NCBI GenBank assembly: GCA_035041965.1
Contig: JAPYMA010000467.1
Coordinates: 1-64,000 of the forward strand
Direction: 5' to 3'
Length of the DNA stretch: 64,000 bases
From: Anisakis pegreffii
Lineage: Eukaryota; Nematoda; Chromadorea; Rhabditida; Anisakidae
Under the pieces are notes generated by a model, which saw only the letters and a program-made list of their open reading frames with translations, made no database searches and was not told where the DNA came from. The position numbers and the translations under genes were made by a program. Positions 28,105 to 40,936 of this stretch are shown here, piece by piece; position 1 is the first letter of the stretch, and every line of letters begins with the position of its first letter.

Positions 28105-29327
28105 CAGGGTTTACACGGGATCCCGGGATCCCGAAATTACAGTTCTGATCCCGATCCCGGGATTTAATTTTTGAAAAATCCCGAGATTTCGGGATTTGAT
28201 AAAGCAGGTCAATTTGTGTGAATTTTGATAGTATGCCCATCTTCAAGCAAGCCTCAATCATTCTCATCTAATTTATATGCGGTTATCTTTGCTGTTTGCC
28301 CTCTATCATTGACGTTCAGCTAAGGAAATAGACGCAATTCGGACGAATGACATGATCAACGACAGCTCGATGAACTTTTATGTAACATTTCATTGAATAT
28401 TCAACTGATTATTCAGTTCTTCATTGGTTTATATCACGCTCATCTGGATGCATTTCTATGTAATAGACTAACAGAGATAATCACATTTTCTAATAAAAAC
28501 CAAGAGCAACAAAGTTCAATGAAATTTTGAGTTGTTTCCTCCCACAAGATTTGTTCGGCTTCAATATTCCATCCATTAATTCAACTGCATGTTCTAAAGA
28601 CTGCAAGTCTTTTTACTTCGCTATTTGGAAACGTTTTCATCCGATCGAAATGTACATAAATTCTCACTGAGTTCACTCATAGTGAGAATTCATTGCCGAA
28701 GTTGGCAAAGCTGTTTGATTCAAAAGGATCTTAAACTTGAATATCAAGTACATTTGCATGATTTTTGATCGAAATTATTGAATATGTAAGTGGTCGATGG
28801 TTCGATGAAAAACCATTGCGGATATTTTTTTACCTTTTTAGATAATCTTCGAACTTTTAATTATTTCAAAATTCAAATGATATAATTCATGCGGTGCATT
28901 TCTTCAGAAGAAATCGAATTTTCCGAAACGGCAGAATTCAGCTGACCTTAATACCGAGAGAAAATGGACTTGAAGCATTGCAAATAAGTGTTTGAGAATC
29001 AAGAATTTCATATTCACATGCAAGTGTACTGTTATTAGCTTAGACTCGAGATGACAAGATGCCTTAGAATAGAATATGCAGTATGCCCTTGCGGCATGAT
29101 CATTGGCATCATTATATGAAATATTAATTTGAATACTTAGTTCCTTGGATTTGTTCAATAATTTGTTGAATTAGCTCTTTTCTGATTAATAACGAACACA
29201 TTGGTTCGAAAAAATGTGTTTGAACATGTCCCGCATCAATATTTCAATAATTGTTCGATCCCGGGATTATCCCGGGATCAAAAATCGATTCCGGGATTGA
29301 ATAATCGTCGGGATTTTGCAAACTCTA
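28105..29327 (+). mobile_element. Chimeric hAT-like element
   Basis: The left end, CAGGGTTTACACGGG, is flanked by GTCGTTAT exactly as in the second copy. The right end, TTTTGCAAACTCTA, is followed by TTCGAGAA and not by GTCGTTAT. The rightmost 160 bases diverge from the other unit. The two ends therefore seem to come from different insertions. The internal 84-codon minus-strand frame shows no transposase motif. Confidence 0.8.
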
Positions 29328-29493
29328 TTCGAGAACGATTCATGAATTCAGAAGTTTATTTATTTGTAATTTTAGGACGACATACCTTTCAATCTTAATA
29401 TCAATTCTTAAAGGACACTCGAAAAATTGCGAAGACGAGAAGGTAAATAGACAAGGGGTATGATAAAATTGATATTATAAATGTATCATTAAA

Positions 29494-31398
29494 TGAATAG
29501 CGTGAGAAGGCATCTTTATCTATATCCAATAAATGTGGTAGGAAGAAGTTAATAAAGAAACGTGCGTCTGCTCGACAATTAGTTATGTTATTGTTTTAAA
29601 GAATCTAGCAGAATAAATTTGTCATGAACAGTGGATCGACCGATGAGATGAAGTGAATATGCGGTGTTGATTATTTGAGTGAATGAATGTTCAACGATAT
29701 GGTTTGATACGATATGATGCGATTTTGTGCGATATATAATCAGTCATAAGTTTGCAGTTGTTCGAGTTCAATAGATGACCGTTGAGATATATGTGTTGAG
29801 GATTGATGAGGATGGTGGTGTGGTTCGATGATACATTTGTATAGCAGTATCAACATGAATATGAACGCAACAACACCGAAATAGGATGAATACACAATAA
29901 ACTGAAATGCATGAATCTGAGCAGAATGAGAACGATGCCAGTGCAAAGCAAATATTAGTGGAAAGGGAGAGATGATAAGAAAAAGCAATAAACTGGCCTG
30001 AGTGCGAATATCGAGTGCAAATCCGTGTTTATCAGCAACGGCGATCGTGAGAAGAGTCTGCAGAACAAGAGCCAGAAACGTATTCCATCCGAATACCAAT
30101 CCATAACTCGCTGAATTCAACTCACATGCTATATTCGCACTGAAAGTCGTCGTTTTATTCACGGTTTGTCGTTATCAGGGTTTACACGGGATCCCGGGAT
30201 CCCGAAATTACAGTTCTGATCCCGATCCCGGGATTTAATTTTTGAAAAATCCCGAGATTTCGGGATTTGATAAAGCAGGTCAATTTGTGTGAATTTTGAT
30301 AGTATGCCCATCTTCAAGCAAGCCTCAATCATTCTCATCTAATTTATATGCGGTTATCTTTGCTGTTTGCCCTCTATCATTGACGTTCAGCTAAGGAAAT
30401 AGACGCAATTCGGACGAATGACATGATCAACGACAGCTCGATGAACTTTTATGTAACATTTCATTGAATATTCAACTGATTATTCAGTTCTTCATTGGTT
30501 TATATCACGCTCATCTGGATGCATTTCTATGTAATAGACTAACAGAGATAATCACATTTTCTAATAAAAACCAAGAGCAACAAAGTTCAATGAAATTTTG
30601 AGTTGTTTCCTCCCACAAGATTTGTTCGGCTTCAATATTCCATCCATTAATTCAACTGCATGTTCTAAACACTGCAAGTCTTTTTACTTCGCTATTTGGA
30701 AACGTTTTCATCCGATCGAAATGTACATAAATTCTCACTGAGTTCACTCATAGTGAGAATTCATTGCCGAAGTTGGCAAAGCTGTTTGATTCAAAAGGAT
30801 CTTAAACTTGAATATCAAGTACATTTGCATGATTTTTGATCGAAATTATTGAATATGTAAGTGGTCGATGGTTCGATGAAAAACCATTGCGGATATTTTT
30901 TTACCTTTTTAGATAATCTTCGAACTTTTAATTATTTCAAAATTCAAATGATATAATTCATGCGGTGCATTTCTTCAGAAGAAATCGAATTTTCCGAAAC
31001 GGCAGAATTCAGCTGACCTTAATACCGAGAGAAAATGGACTTGAAGCATTGCAAATAAGTGTTTGAGAATCAAGAATTTCATATTCACATGCAAGTGTAC
31101 TGTTATTAGCTTAGACTCGAGATGACAAGATGCCTTAGAATAGAATATGCAGTATGCCCTTGCGGCATGATCATTGGCATCATTATATGAAATATTAATT
31201 TGAATACTTAGTTCCTTGGATTTGTTCAATAATTTGTTAAATTAGCTCCTTTCTGATTAATAATGAACATATTGATTCGAAAAAATGTGTTTAAACATGT
31301 CCCGCATCAATATTTCAATAATTGTTCGATCCCGGGATTATCCCGGGATCAAAAATCGATCCCGGGGTTGAAAAATCGTCGGGATTTTACAAACCCTA
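29494..31398. repeat. Tandem duplication, unit 2
   Basis: Second copy of the 1905-bp unit. It supplies the terminal exon nearest the rest of the SLC19 gene and a hAT-like element with matching flanks, so this unit is more likely the ancestral arrangement. Confidence 0.95.
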
Positions 31399-33956
31399 GT
31401 CGTTATGCGTCATTGCATTTATTATTTCATCTACATCACCAATCACTCACTATTATTCAGTGAAACCACTGATCGAGTTCGACTCCTAAAGTGATCCTCT
31501 GTGACGGTGAGTTGGATGGGGAGCGAAGGGTATATTTAGAAGAGATTATTTACCTGGCCGCAGTCATCAGCATGTGATAAATAGCGGCAAGAGTCACGTA
31601 AAGAACATATGCGATCCAGATGTCGGTTGTTTGTGATAATGCGAATACGAGCAGTGCTGCGATCGAAGATGTTACAAACAATGCCACCTCTCCACACTTC
31701 ACCCAGTTTACGTGCATGTACTGCACCAGAAATGCTATCAACGCTCCTGAATAACATCAGTAACAAGGAGGAGAATAACAACCGAATTGAACGATCAACA
31801 CCTATCATTTACCTATCATTGTGTTCACGCATTCGGTCAAACCGTTTTTGGTGTCTTCACCATCCTTCTGCATTGTTGCCCATAATGTTTGCACATAATT
31901 ATACACCTTAAATGAATGAATCGATCAGATGAGGAGATTCGATTGCAGATACGGTAAATACTGTAGCTGGACTCAATCAGTTTGAGCCTCAATCTATCAA
32001 CGAACATACTTACCTGATAAATACCACAACTGGTGAGTGCCCACCACAACGACCATTTCAGAACGACCTTGTTCGTTCTGAATATTTGGAAATGATTCCA
32101 AATGGACACAAAGTAAGCCAAAATATCATTATCGACAGCCAGTACATTCGCTCTACTCTTTTCACTGTAAACGATAGCATCATTTCACCTCAACGTTTTT
32201 TTGCTGTCTATTTCAGACTTTGACTGCATTCCATCTGATTCTTATCACTATCACTTCCCAACATCGGTGCATGGTACTGTTCTGGAGTAGGCCTTTCTCC
32301 GCGGGGATCTCCCGTGACGAGTTGTGATGAACCATCTCCCCGGCGGGAACTGATTCCTCAAATCAAATTCCCTGCGCCAAGGGAATTCCTCGAATGGAAT
32401 TCCCCATGGGAACCTCCAACTCTTTGTTTGCACTTTGCGGAATATAATTTTTTGACGTTTTTACAACATTTAATGCCATAAGCCTTATATCGCTGTGATA
32501 AAGCATTCATATTTTTCGCCGGAAGAGGTTGAATGCCTATCGTACAGATTGTAGCTTCGGCTATTGAACGTTACGGTGATAATTTTTGATGAAACTAAAA
32601 ATTTTGGTTGGCCTCGTAATTTGGGTATTACTGCTTATAATACTTATTTACAATGTCTTTCGTGATAAATAAATCAGTTATGTGATGATTCACTGTTACT
32701 TTTCTCATCTGCGATTTATGAGGTCCGGACGGGTGCAGCGGATTTTCTGGGATCAGAGGCTATCGCGTGGAGGGAGGTTCCTCGATAGCTGGTCATGCCC
32801 GCACGGGGGAATTGATCCAAATTTCGAGACTAATGCATGGCCGTTCAAGTAACCTAAACAGTTACCATTCAACTGGATCATCGTTGTCTTCAGTTCCAGA
32901 TTTCTGTAAGTCATTGCGTTCCATCTTTCTATTATCAGCCGTTTGCACTTTATTCGCGATAACTTTAGAAGATACCGGTGGCAACATAACAGCGATGATT
33001 AGAATTATGCAAACTGATGCGAATGAAATCTAAAAGAAGCTGTTATTTTATTACGCATACATTCTAAATCTTCACTGAATGAGCAATATTTTCGAAAAGC
33101 ATACATACCTGGTTAAGCAGCAACTATTTTTGAAGAACATACATACTTGGTTAAGCAGCAACTATTTTCGAAGAGCATACATACCTGGTTAAGCAGTAGA
33201 TAAGAGCCATATCGAAAGGAGATAAGCAGTTGCGCAAGTGCAAAAGCTAGGAACTTCCCAACTAGTGCAGCACATCTAATATAAGAAGTGATTCTCTTGT
33301 AGTGCTTCTGATCGACCACTGCATACATATATGAATAATAAGCTATTTCTGCTGCTGATGCAATACCTAGATATTCGTAAGTTGGTTCGTTCCTATCCAG
33401 CAACAACTTAGCAAGCATCAACTCACCAAAAACAATTTGCATCAGTTGCATCTGCCGAATGTTCGTTCCCCAAACAAGCAGTGCCCAAGTTGCACATAAA
33501 CATGCCGCTTCCAACACGATTATCGTCTTGTACCGCAGAATATCGGTCAAAAAGAATATTGGTATCTGAACGCAGAAATAACTTCATATCATTTCCAAAC
33601 GTTTTATCGAATGGAATGTAACCGAATTAGAAAAAACTGATATTGTAACCGAATTAGAAAAGAATGATGTTAGTATCAAATATGGATGATGATGAGTTCA
33701 TTAGCGAACTCAGGTGTGATACGATCAAAATTATTTAATCACCAATGCAATCAAGTAGGAATACGTCCAGAATGGATATATCTCACTGTATAGTTCAGTG
33801 TCGGTGAAATTCTTGAACGATGATACGAGATAAGGTGTTAGGAATGGTGTGGCTGGTCGGAATTCCTTCACGATACCATATAAACATATCAGAAGGGTCG
33901 TTGCTTTCCAGTGTATCGCTGCTGTATCTCGAAATAGTTGGTTTTTGTGCTTGCCT
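29740..33956 (-). CDS. SLC19-family vitamin transporter (folate/thiamine type), 5' exon not found
   Basis: Major-facilitator carrier of the SLC19 family, which imports reduced folate or thiamine across the plasma membrane. Exons in transcript order: about 33956-33744 (KEFRPATPFLTPYL and IYPFWTYSYL, the family N-terminal signature); 33567-33185 (IIVLEAACLCATWALLVWG, AEIAYYSYMYAVVDQKHY.RITSY); about 33030-32867 (central loop, MLPP followed by an acidic linker); about 32175-32014 (LKWSLWWALTSCGIYQ); 31911-31814 (VYNYVQTLW); about 31746-31556 (GEVALFVTS); 30139-29740 (GLVFGWNTFLALVLQTLL to the stop). This gives about 540 residues, a normal length. The initiating exon must lie upstream of 33956 and I could not place it. 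A hAT-like element fills part of the last intron. Folate versus thiamine specificity cannot be read from sequence alone. Confidence 0.92.
30176..31398 (+). mobile_element. Non-autonomous hAT-like element with 8-bp target duplication
   Basis: A 1223-bp element in the last SLC19 intron. The ends are CAGGGTTTACA.. and ..TTACAAACCCTA (imperfect TIRs). It is flanked by the 8-bp direct repeat GTCGTTAT (30168-30175, 31399-31406), which fits the hAT target preference nTnnnnAn. The subterminal regions are packed with GATCCCGGGATC-type palindromes. No transposase reading frame is visible. Confidence 0.88.
33100..33190. repeat. 38-bp minisatellite triplicating a splice donor
   Basis: Three copies, period 38 bp, of a unit whose minus strand reads CTTAACCAGGTATGTATG (middle copy CCAAGTATGTATG). 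The first copy in the transcript is the donor of the SLC19 exon ending at 33185. The other two lie just inside the intron as potential donors. Because 38 is not a multiple of three, the three donors give three different frames. Confidence 0.85.
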
Positions 33957-36900
33957 CTGCAATTGAAATGTTTATTTATATCATGTGATATTGATGGCTG
34001 CAGTGATTAAAAGCAGCACATACCCTTTCATTGAACCATCCTCAAATCCATTCTTATCGATGCTCATCCTCCCAACCTCTGCTCTATTCATTCAAATTGT
34101 ATCTAAATCAAAACGCAGTTCAGTCCTGATTCAAATTCAAGATTCCATCATTCACTTATTACTGCATGATTAAAGCACATCCAATACTATCAATGCGTTT
34201 CAAGTAGGATACCGTATCGACAGCAAGTTCGATAAAACTATGGTATAATAGCATGTGACTGTTATTGATCAATGTGAACAGAAATGAGATTTGGGTCATG
34301 GGAAATGTAATGGAATATCTCGCAGTGAGCACCTCAGCTATCAGTGTAACAAATAATGCAAGCACTAGTATTGCAACTAGTGTTTATTCAGCTCTGATCA
34401 AACTATCTTTTTAAGTAATTTTCGTCTAGATATTTCAAAAAAACATATTGCATCTGTCTGATTGCTGTTAAGTTCAAAAGAAAATGTACAACGTGCTAGA
34501 ATGATTAAAATTCTTTGATATTAACCTAATGATTTGTTTGTGACATGATCATGAGACCGAGACATATCTCTGAACTCGGATGAGTAGCGATGCTTTGTAT
34601 GGGATTAATATTTTCAAAAGAGAAATGACAGGGAGTTGTCTTGTGACAATTGATGAGGGTAAATAACGGTAAATGAGTTGTATGTTGGTGAACTGAGAAT
34701 TTACCCGTTGAATTGCAAATATCTATTTATTGTTGGATGAATTGATCACATGGATCAGTACATCAGCATTAGATTAATGTAAGAACATAAACGTATCTCA
34801 CCAACTAATAATGTTAAGCATAAAGCAACATTTATGGACAAGATGAGTTGCTGTTGTTGTTCAAGTCTATATTCAATCCATACAGATCTACTAACACTTT
34901 AAAGCTCATATCACTCAGCTACTCAAATGATACACAATCACCCCAATTTCTTAAATAATAACCTCTCAAAGCTGAACGTTTATTGCGATGCTACAAACAC
35001 AGCATTAGAGGATGCATTTATTGCATCCAGTCATTCTTTTACATTATCTCTAGATGGATGGTCAATTTTAAAGCTGATGATAATTGATAACTGATAATTG
35101 ATAAACACACAAAAAGCTTCTGTTGAAAGCAATCAATGGCAGTAAGCGTTGACAAAGCGAACAGGAAGAGAAGCGGCATGTTGTACTGCACGTGAATAAA
35201 TGATGTGCTTCACCGTATAAATGTTCAGCTTTACATAAACGCGCTTTCTATTCGTACACTTAAAATCGATTGAAGTACTGGCTCAAATGAAAATGAAGAA
35301 ATGATATGAAACAGCATTGGGTAGTTAAAAGGTTGGTTTGATAATGAAAAGAATATAACTGATAATATGTGCATTGACTGATTGATTAAATGTTGCGAGT
35401 GATGATGGATAAATGAATGCATTCAACTAGTGTTGATTGCTACAACCAGTTATTTCGCGATGCAAATTCACACTTCTCATCTTCACCCAAAGCATACTTC
35501 TCATCCTCGAAGTGAATTGCCTGTGAGAAATCTGATAGTATATGGTGTAATTTCGTGATGCAGTCATCGAACATGAGTTCGTTTAAAACTATCTGAATGG
35601 GTAAATGTCGAAGGATGGCTGCACATTCGAAAAGGAATTGAAATAGAATGTTGAAGTTGAATTATTCCAAGGTTGTGCTGCTGAGCTGCTCGATTGAGCG
35701 CAAATGAATCATTTTCATACATACTTTAGTGCCTCTTCGTAAAGACTCTGATCGTTCCATACCTATGATAGCAGAGCAAAATCTCTGGCTGATTAACCAA
35801 GCTACGAAAGTATCGAACTCGCAACCCTACAGCGCGATCGATTCGCCTAGGCAAATCACATGCTAGAGGTTGAAAATCAGCCAAACTAAACTAGGCCTAC
35901 CCGCCTAACCCGTGGGGTAGCGTCTTCTGTAGCTAAAACAATGCGAATAAATAGACTCTAGTGCACTGCAATGGAGCCGATCTACGGCAGCCGAGCAGAA
36001 TTCGAGAGTCCAGAGTCTGCTAACAATTTAAACACAAGGCTATTGTCCCGTTTTGCGGGATCCTCCACTTTCTCAGGCCTCGCTCACATGATGGATCCTC
36101 CATTTGAAAATTCTTCCCCTCCTAGCCTTACGATTAGTAACAAGGTATGAGCCTGTGGATGTCTCATATATATTATGTAAGTTTCCCCACTTTTATTTGG
36201 TGAGGAGATACCTTTATCGACTTTTTTGTAGCTCGCGAACCGCTCTATCAGAATACCAAAATTTTGCATGTTACTGCAGAGAAATAAATAAATGATCAGG
36301 CTGAGAATAAAGCTCCTGTCTTCCTAGAGTTGAGTGTTATTGATCAATACAGAAATCAAATGTACAGAATTTGATGGAATGGTGGAATCACTCAGCTATC
36401 CGACATACTATTAGAAAACTTGTCATATCTCTGGAACTAAATAATATCTTTCGGCAACATGTACACGTTTCTAATATTGGAGAATCTGTTCTATACGGTC
36501 TGTAGAAATTATTATGGTTCTGAGTTAACCTGAAAGTTTTTCGCACTAACTGAACATGAAAATGAATCTCTATTTTCCCAGTTAAGTATTACTTATCTAC
36601 TTAGAATCGAATGTTTGAATTTGCCGTTGTGGTAAAATCGCTCAACTGCATGCTCAAATGCTTGATATTTCTGAAGCTAAAATCTAGTTATATCTGCGAA
36701 ACTGAACATTATCCGTCTGAAACAAATGCAGTTTTCTTGTAGTTGGGGACGTGCTCCGATTGGAAATAGCATTGAGTGGTTATGCATGAGATGTGAATTG
36801 AAGTTGCATAGGGGAGAAAAAATCGACATTACATAATCATAATGATTTGAAATCAAGTCAGCATGAAGCTGAATGAAATGAGAATAATGAAGAGAATATG

Positions 36901-37315
36901 AGTGGCATGGTCAATCAGACTATTATGTCAATCCCTCTTTGCTAGATCCTCTCCTCTTGCGAACCGAACAACACCAAAATGTTATTATTATCGAACGTTT
37001 TGTGACATTTTGCACTTGGTTCGAACTCGCCGAGTTCTCAGCAGTTGTTCACATCTATTAATGGTCAATCGTAATTATACTTCTCTGATGTTTTCATCTC
37101 TGATTAATACCCTTTCTTCTGTATTATTGCCTGCATCATGGTGGTTTGTGCGGTGATTAATTTTGAATCAAGAATGTTTCTTAACTGAACAATGAAAGAA
37201 AAAGATGTTTAAGGATACGCGAATGAAGACGAGTAAGAATTTATGTATCTTTTCAATTGCAGAGAATGGCAATCAATTATTCAAATGAGGCGGAGAATAG
37301 TCAAGAAACCGATTG

Positions 37316-37433
37316 TTAATATTATCAATATTATTATTATTATTATTGTTATTATTATTATTATTATCAATATTATTATCAGTGTTATTATTATCAATAT
37401 TATTATTATCAATATTGTTATTATTATTATCAA

Positions 37434-37481
<48 letters not shown>

Positions 37482-37560
37482 TATAGTTATTATTATTATA
37501 GTTATTATCATTATTACCATTATTATTGTTATCATTATTGTAGCTATCATTATTGTTGCC
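37316..37560. repeat. Long imperfect (ATT)n tract
   Basis: About 245 bases of ATT/ATC/GTT triplets with scattered interruptions. Both strands read as isoleucine-rich frames without stops, which is a composition effect. It is likely length-polymorphic. Confidence 0.95.
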
Positions 37561-40500
37561 AACATTATTTATGTTGTTCTTGATAGAGCAGTCGTTGCTG
37601 TGTATTACTGAGTGGGCGATGCCCGTTCAGCAGTTCATCTCATGACAGCATTGATTTTTGACCAGCCGTCCGAAAGAGAAGGAGCGCTGAAGAGAACGAT
37701 AGAAGATGAAGAAAGATGCCTGAAAGGGGTGAAGGATGGTCAGTGGTCAGTGATCAGATGAACACTGTTGCAGAGAGAATGTGTAGCATTAGCATAAAGA
37801 ACTAGAGCACGCGAACAACACGAACTGATGGTCATTTGGTCATTCTTGTCAGTGCCTGGTAGTATCAACTCTTATTGTTGTTGTCCTAATAATATTCGCT
37901 TGTTATTATACGCGAATGTTGTTCTTAAAATGAACCGAATACCCCGTTTTCGTCATCACTTTTCCATAAACACACCACCACCGATCAACAACATCGCTCG
38001 TACCCGTTACCAACTCGAACCAACAAACCAACAAATCAATCTACTACGCATTTAATAACATCAGATCTACTTTATCATATCCTCCACAAAACATCCATCA
38101 CTTGCATCGAACTAGTCCTGAAATCACAATTCACACTCCAATCCCGCTTATGATTATAACTGAAACTTTAACCTGAATATTTTCTAATCTGTTCAAAGTG
38201 TCATCGAGCATGTGATATACCAAACATCTTGAATATTCCATAAATCTATTTATTGCATTTGATGAGACTAAATTAGCTTCGAAAATCATTTATGAGGAAT
38301 GCTTTAATAAAGCACGTTAGGCAATAACACAGTGTCAAACTGGATTACAAATGATCAAAATTGGATGGTAATTCATCATTAAGTTCACAATCATCTGTTT
38401 TCTTTTCGGTACAGATTGAATGTGTATGCATGCATCCATTCGTAATAGACAAATTCATCACATAAATTTTTATATTAAATACGAATTCACATTCATATCC
38501 CAATGAAACATTCATCCATATGCATAACTTGCATTCATTCCCTACCAGATGTTTCATTTTTCATATCGACGCGGTCCAATCTCCGTTTTGCGAGTCGCGC
38601 TCGTTCGTTCTTCTTTTGAAGCGTTGCAACGAAATTATCCTTTCAACGCTTCTTTCCATCAGTTCATCTTTCAATCCGATGTAATAAATCTCCGAAAATT
38701 CGGTTAATTACTCATCACTCTCTAACTTCAGATGTTGACCACATCACCTCCACAAGATCCTTACCAATATTCTCATTCAATACATGAACTCACGTTCTGA
38801 CTCATAGGCAATGCACATCGAAGAGTTAAGTGCTAATAAAGTCGTGCGATCGATTCACGATCAGTAATTATTCCTAATAATCATACGATCGCATTCACAT
38901 AAAAATCAATCTCCAACTTCAGTCACATAAATTTTTCTAAAATAGTTTCACCAAGTTTATAATCGAAGCAAAACCGACAACATCTAATAATTTCATTAAT
39001 CTACCTATCTCATTTCGTATGAGCATTCACCACAATAACTAAATGCCATTGCACATTCCATGCACAAATTTCTTTTGCAACCACGTTTATGGCTTTTCCA
39101 ACGAAGTTGATTCGTTACGATAGACTAACTCTTGTCGTAGTGTTCCGAATGAAGGAATGGTCAGTTCACATTGAATGTTCTTATCACCAAACCTCTCCTG
39201 CTTCACATCTATATCGTTTAAGTAGCAGTTCATCTATTGTTATATTCATCATCCGTACACTCTACATTCCTTTTCCTCCGTTCATTTCTCTTTTCACTCA
39301 AAAAAGCCGCAACTTTCTTGCAGAATGGCATTTCATTCAGATTCAGTCGCATTTTTGATGAAGTAAACGATGATATAAGTTTTATATGCACTTTAAATAA
39401 GTGAAAATGCTCATTCAAATCAGTTATTTAATGATCTGCTCTTCAGTTACATACTTTGTATAACTTAGATGAACAATCGTAAATATTCAGAAGATATTTA
39501 CCTAACCAGGCCCTCGTATCCAATAAAATCTCATAGTCCGAATACATAAGTCTCATCCTGTTGAAAGATCAACATGAACGAATGCAATCGATCCATATAA
39601 ACATCAATATTCTTGAATTATCAAATCGTTTTCGATGAACAGTGCAACATTAATCTCTGATCGTTAATGAGTAATGTAATCAACGCATTCTATTCAATGC
39701 GTTTTAAAAACTTATGTGAACTTCATCATCACCTTCGATTGTACACTTTTTACCAGTTCGAATGACCAATTCAGTCGCTTGTCAATCCAAATTGAATAAC
39801 TGAATTCAAAACGGTTCACCCTTCGAACATACCATACACTCGCGTCTTTACATCCTATCCCTACTGAATGTTCCATTGTTTGTTTGCAACATCGAAAAAC
39901 ATTTTAATCGTTTTCTATCCTTCACTCACTACACCAAACCTGTTTCATCATCGACCTATCTATCCATCGAATGCAAATCCGCATTCGTCGTACGCTTACC
40001 CCATATTTATATTTATCTATGTGTATGCTTCATCTTTATCCCAATATCCTAATCTCTCTGTCATTTCAATTCTCCTTCTACTTCAGTTTTTCATATGAGA
40101 CTGCGATAGAATTGTATTACCGTTCTTCATTCTAAATTTATTATTCGCATTATAATTGAATTCATTTGCATATGCATCGTTGTTTCGGTTTACAGTTCAA
40201 CAATTGCATTGATGAATATTTGTGAAAATGATGAAAAAGAGTTGTTTAAAACAGAGAAAGATCGATGAAATGTTTGAATTTTAGTGATAACGAATTGTTT
40301 CCGAATAATATCCTGGCAATAGCCATGCAAACAATAGCGACCATCGTGCATTGATGTCGTTCTCAAACTTTATTTCGGAATGATTCAATCAAAAAGCTCG
40401 TATTCGCGATATACATGTAATAACATGATGGCGTTTACATAATCCTTCCAATTCATCGGTTTCGTTTGGCTAAGAGAATTGTTAACGATTTACTTCGAGT

Positions 40501-40670
40501 GATTTTTGGTTTGATTGCAGCTTCAATGAATGAACGCCTTCCTTTTCTTTCTTCATGAACGTTGCACGAAATTTTTATGTTTTCACCACTCACTTCAGTT
40601 CTTAATTGCGATATCCTGCGAATATTGCAGCCTGTTCTCATTGCATCTAATCTCTTGCTTTATTTCACAG

Positions 40671-40936
40671 GGCTATCATCAACTGATTCACACAAAGGGC
40701 AGTACCTAGATGAATGCAGGAGCTTGCTAATACCTATGTCATCTGGTCTTAACGGTCCATCTGATGAAGTTTCCTTATTCTCGTCATGTTCTTACGTTCG
40801 CAGAATGTTTCAAACAGATCATTTGAAAATGCACCCAAGACATAAAAATCCGTCACTCCATGTCAAATACAGTCCTACCAATAACCGTTCCACTGAAGCA
40901 AATTCCATATCGTCATTATTTCCTGTCGAGAGTTAA
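40671..40936 (+). other. Degenerate C2H2 zinc-finger-like exon candidate
   Basis: Downstream of a good acceptor (TTTATTTCACAG) an open frame runs to a stop at 40936. It contains CSYVRRMFQTDHLKMHPRH, which resembles a C2H2 finger linker region (F..DHLKMH.RH). However, the second zinc cysteine is Val and the F-to-L and His-to-His spacings are one short. It may be a decayed finger, a divergent exon, or chance. Confidence 0.22.

Larger units (their letters stand above)
27423..29327. repeat. Tandem duplication, unit 1
   Basis: This 1905-bp unit matches 29494-31398 at a constant offset of 2071. I noticed one substitution (near 28598) in the first 1.74 kb and about a dozen in the last 160 bases (from 29168). 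It contains an SLC19 terminal exon and a hAT-like element. A 166-bp unique spacer (29328-29493) separates the units. Confidence 0.95.

Noticed and set aside
28904..29158. 84-codon minus-strand frame, repeated at 30975-31229
   Set aside because: It lies inside the hAT-like elements, has no transposase or other motif, and its conservation follows from the duplication.
27423..31398. Two complete paralogous transporter genes
   Set aside because: Only the terminal exon is repeated. The upstream exons occur once, so this is one gene with a duplicated last exon.
35715..35835. Possible tRNA gene, from a B-box-like GCGAGTTCGATACT on the minus strand
   Set aside because: No matching A box, acceptor stem or anticodon arm at the right spacing.
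37243..37611. Isoleucine-rich frames on both strands
   Set aside because: Product of the (ATT)n tract; no conserved motif outside it.
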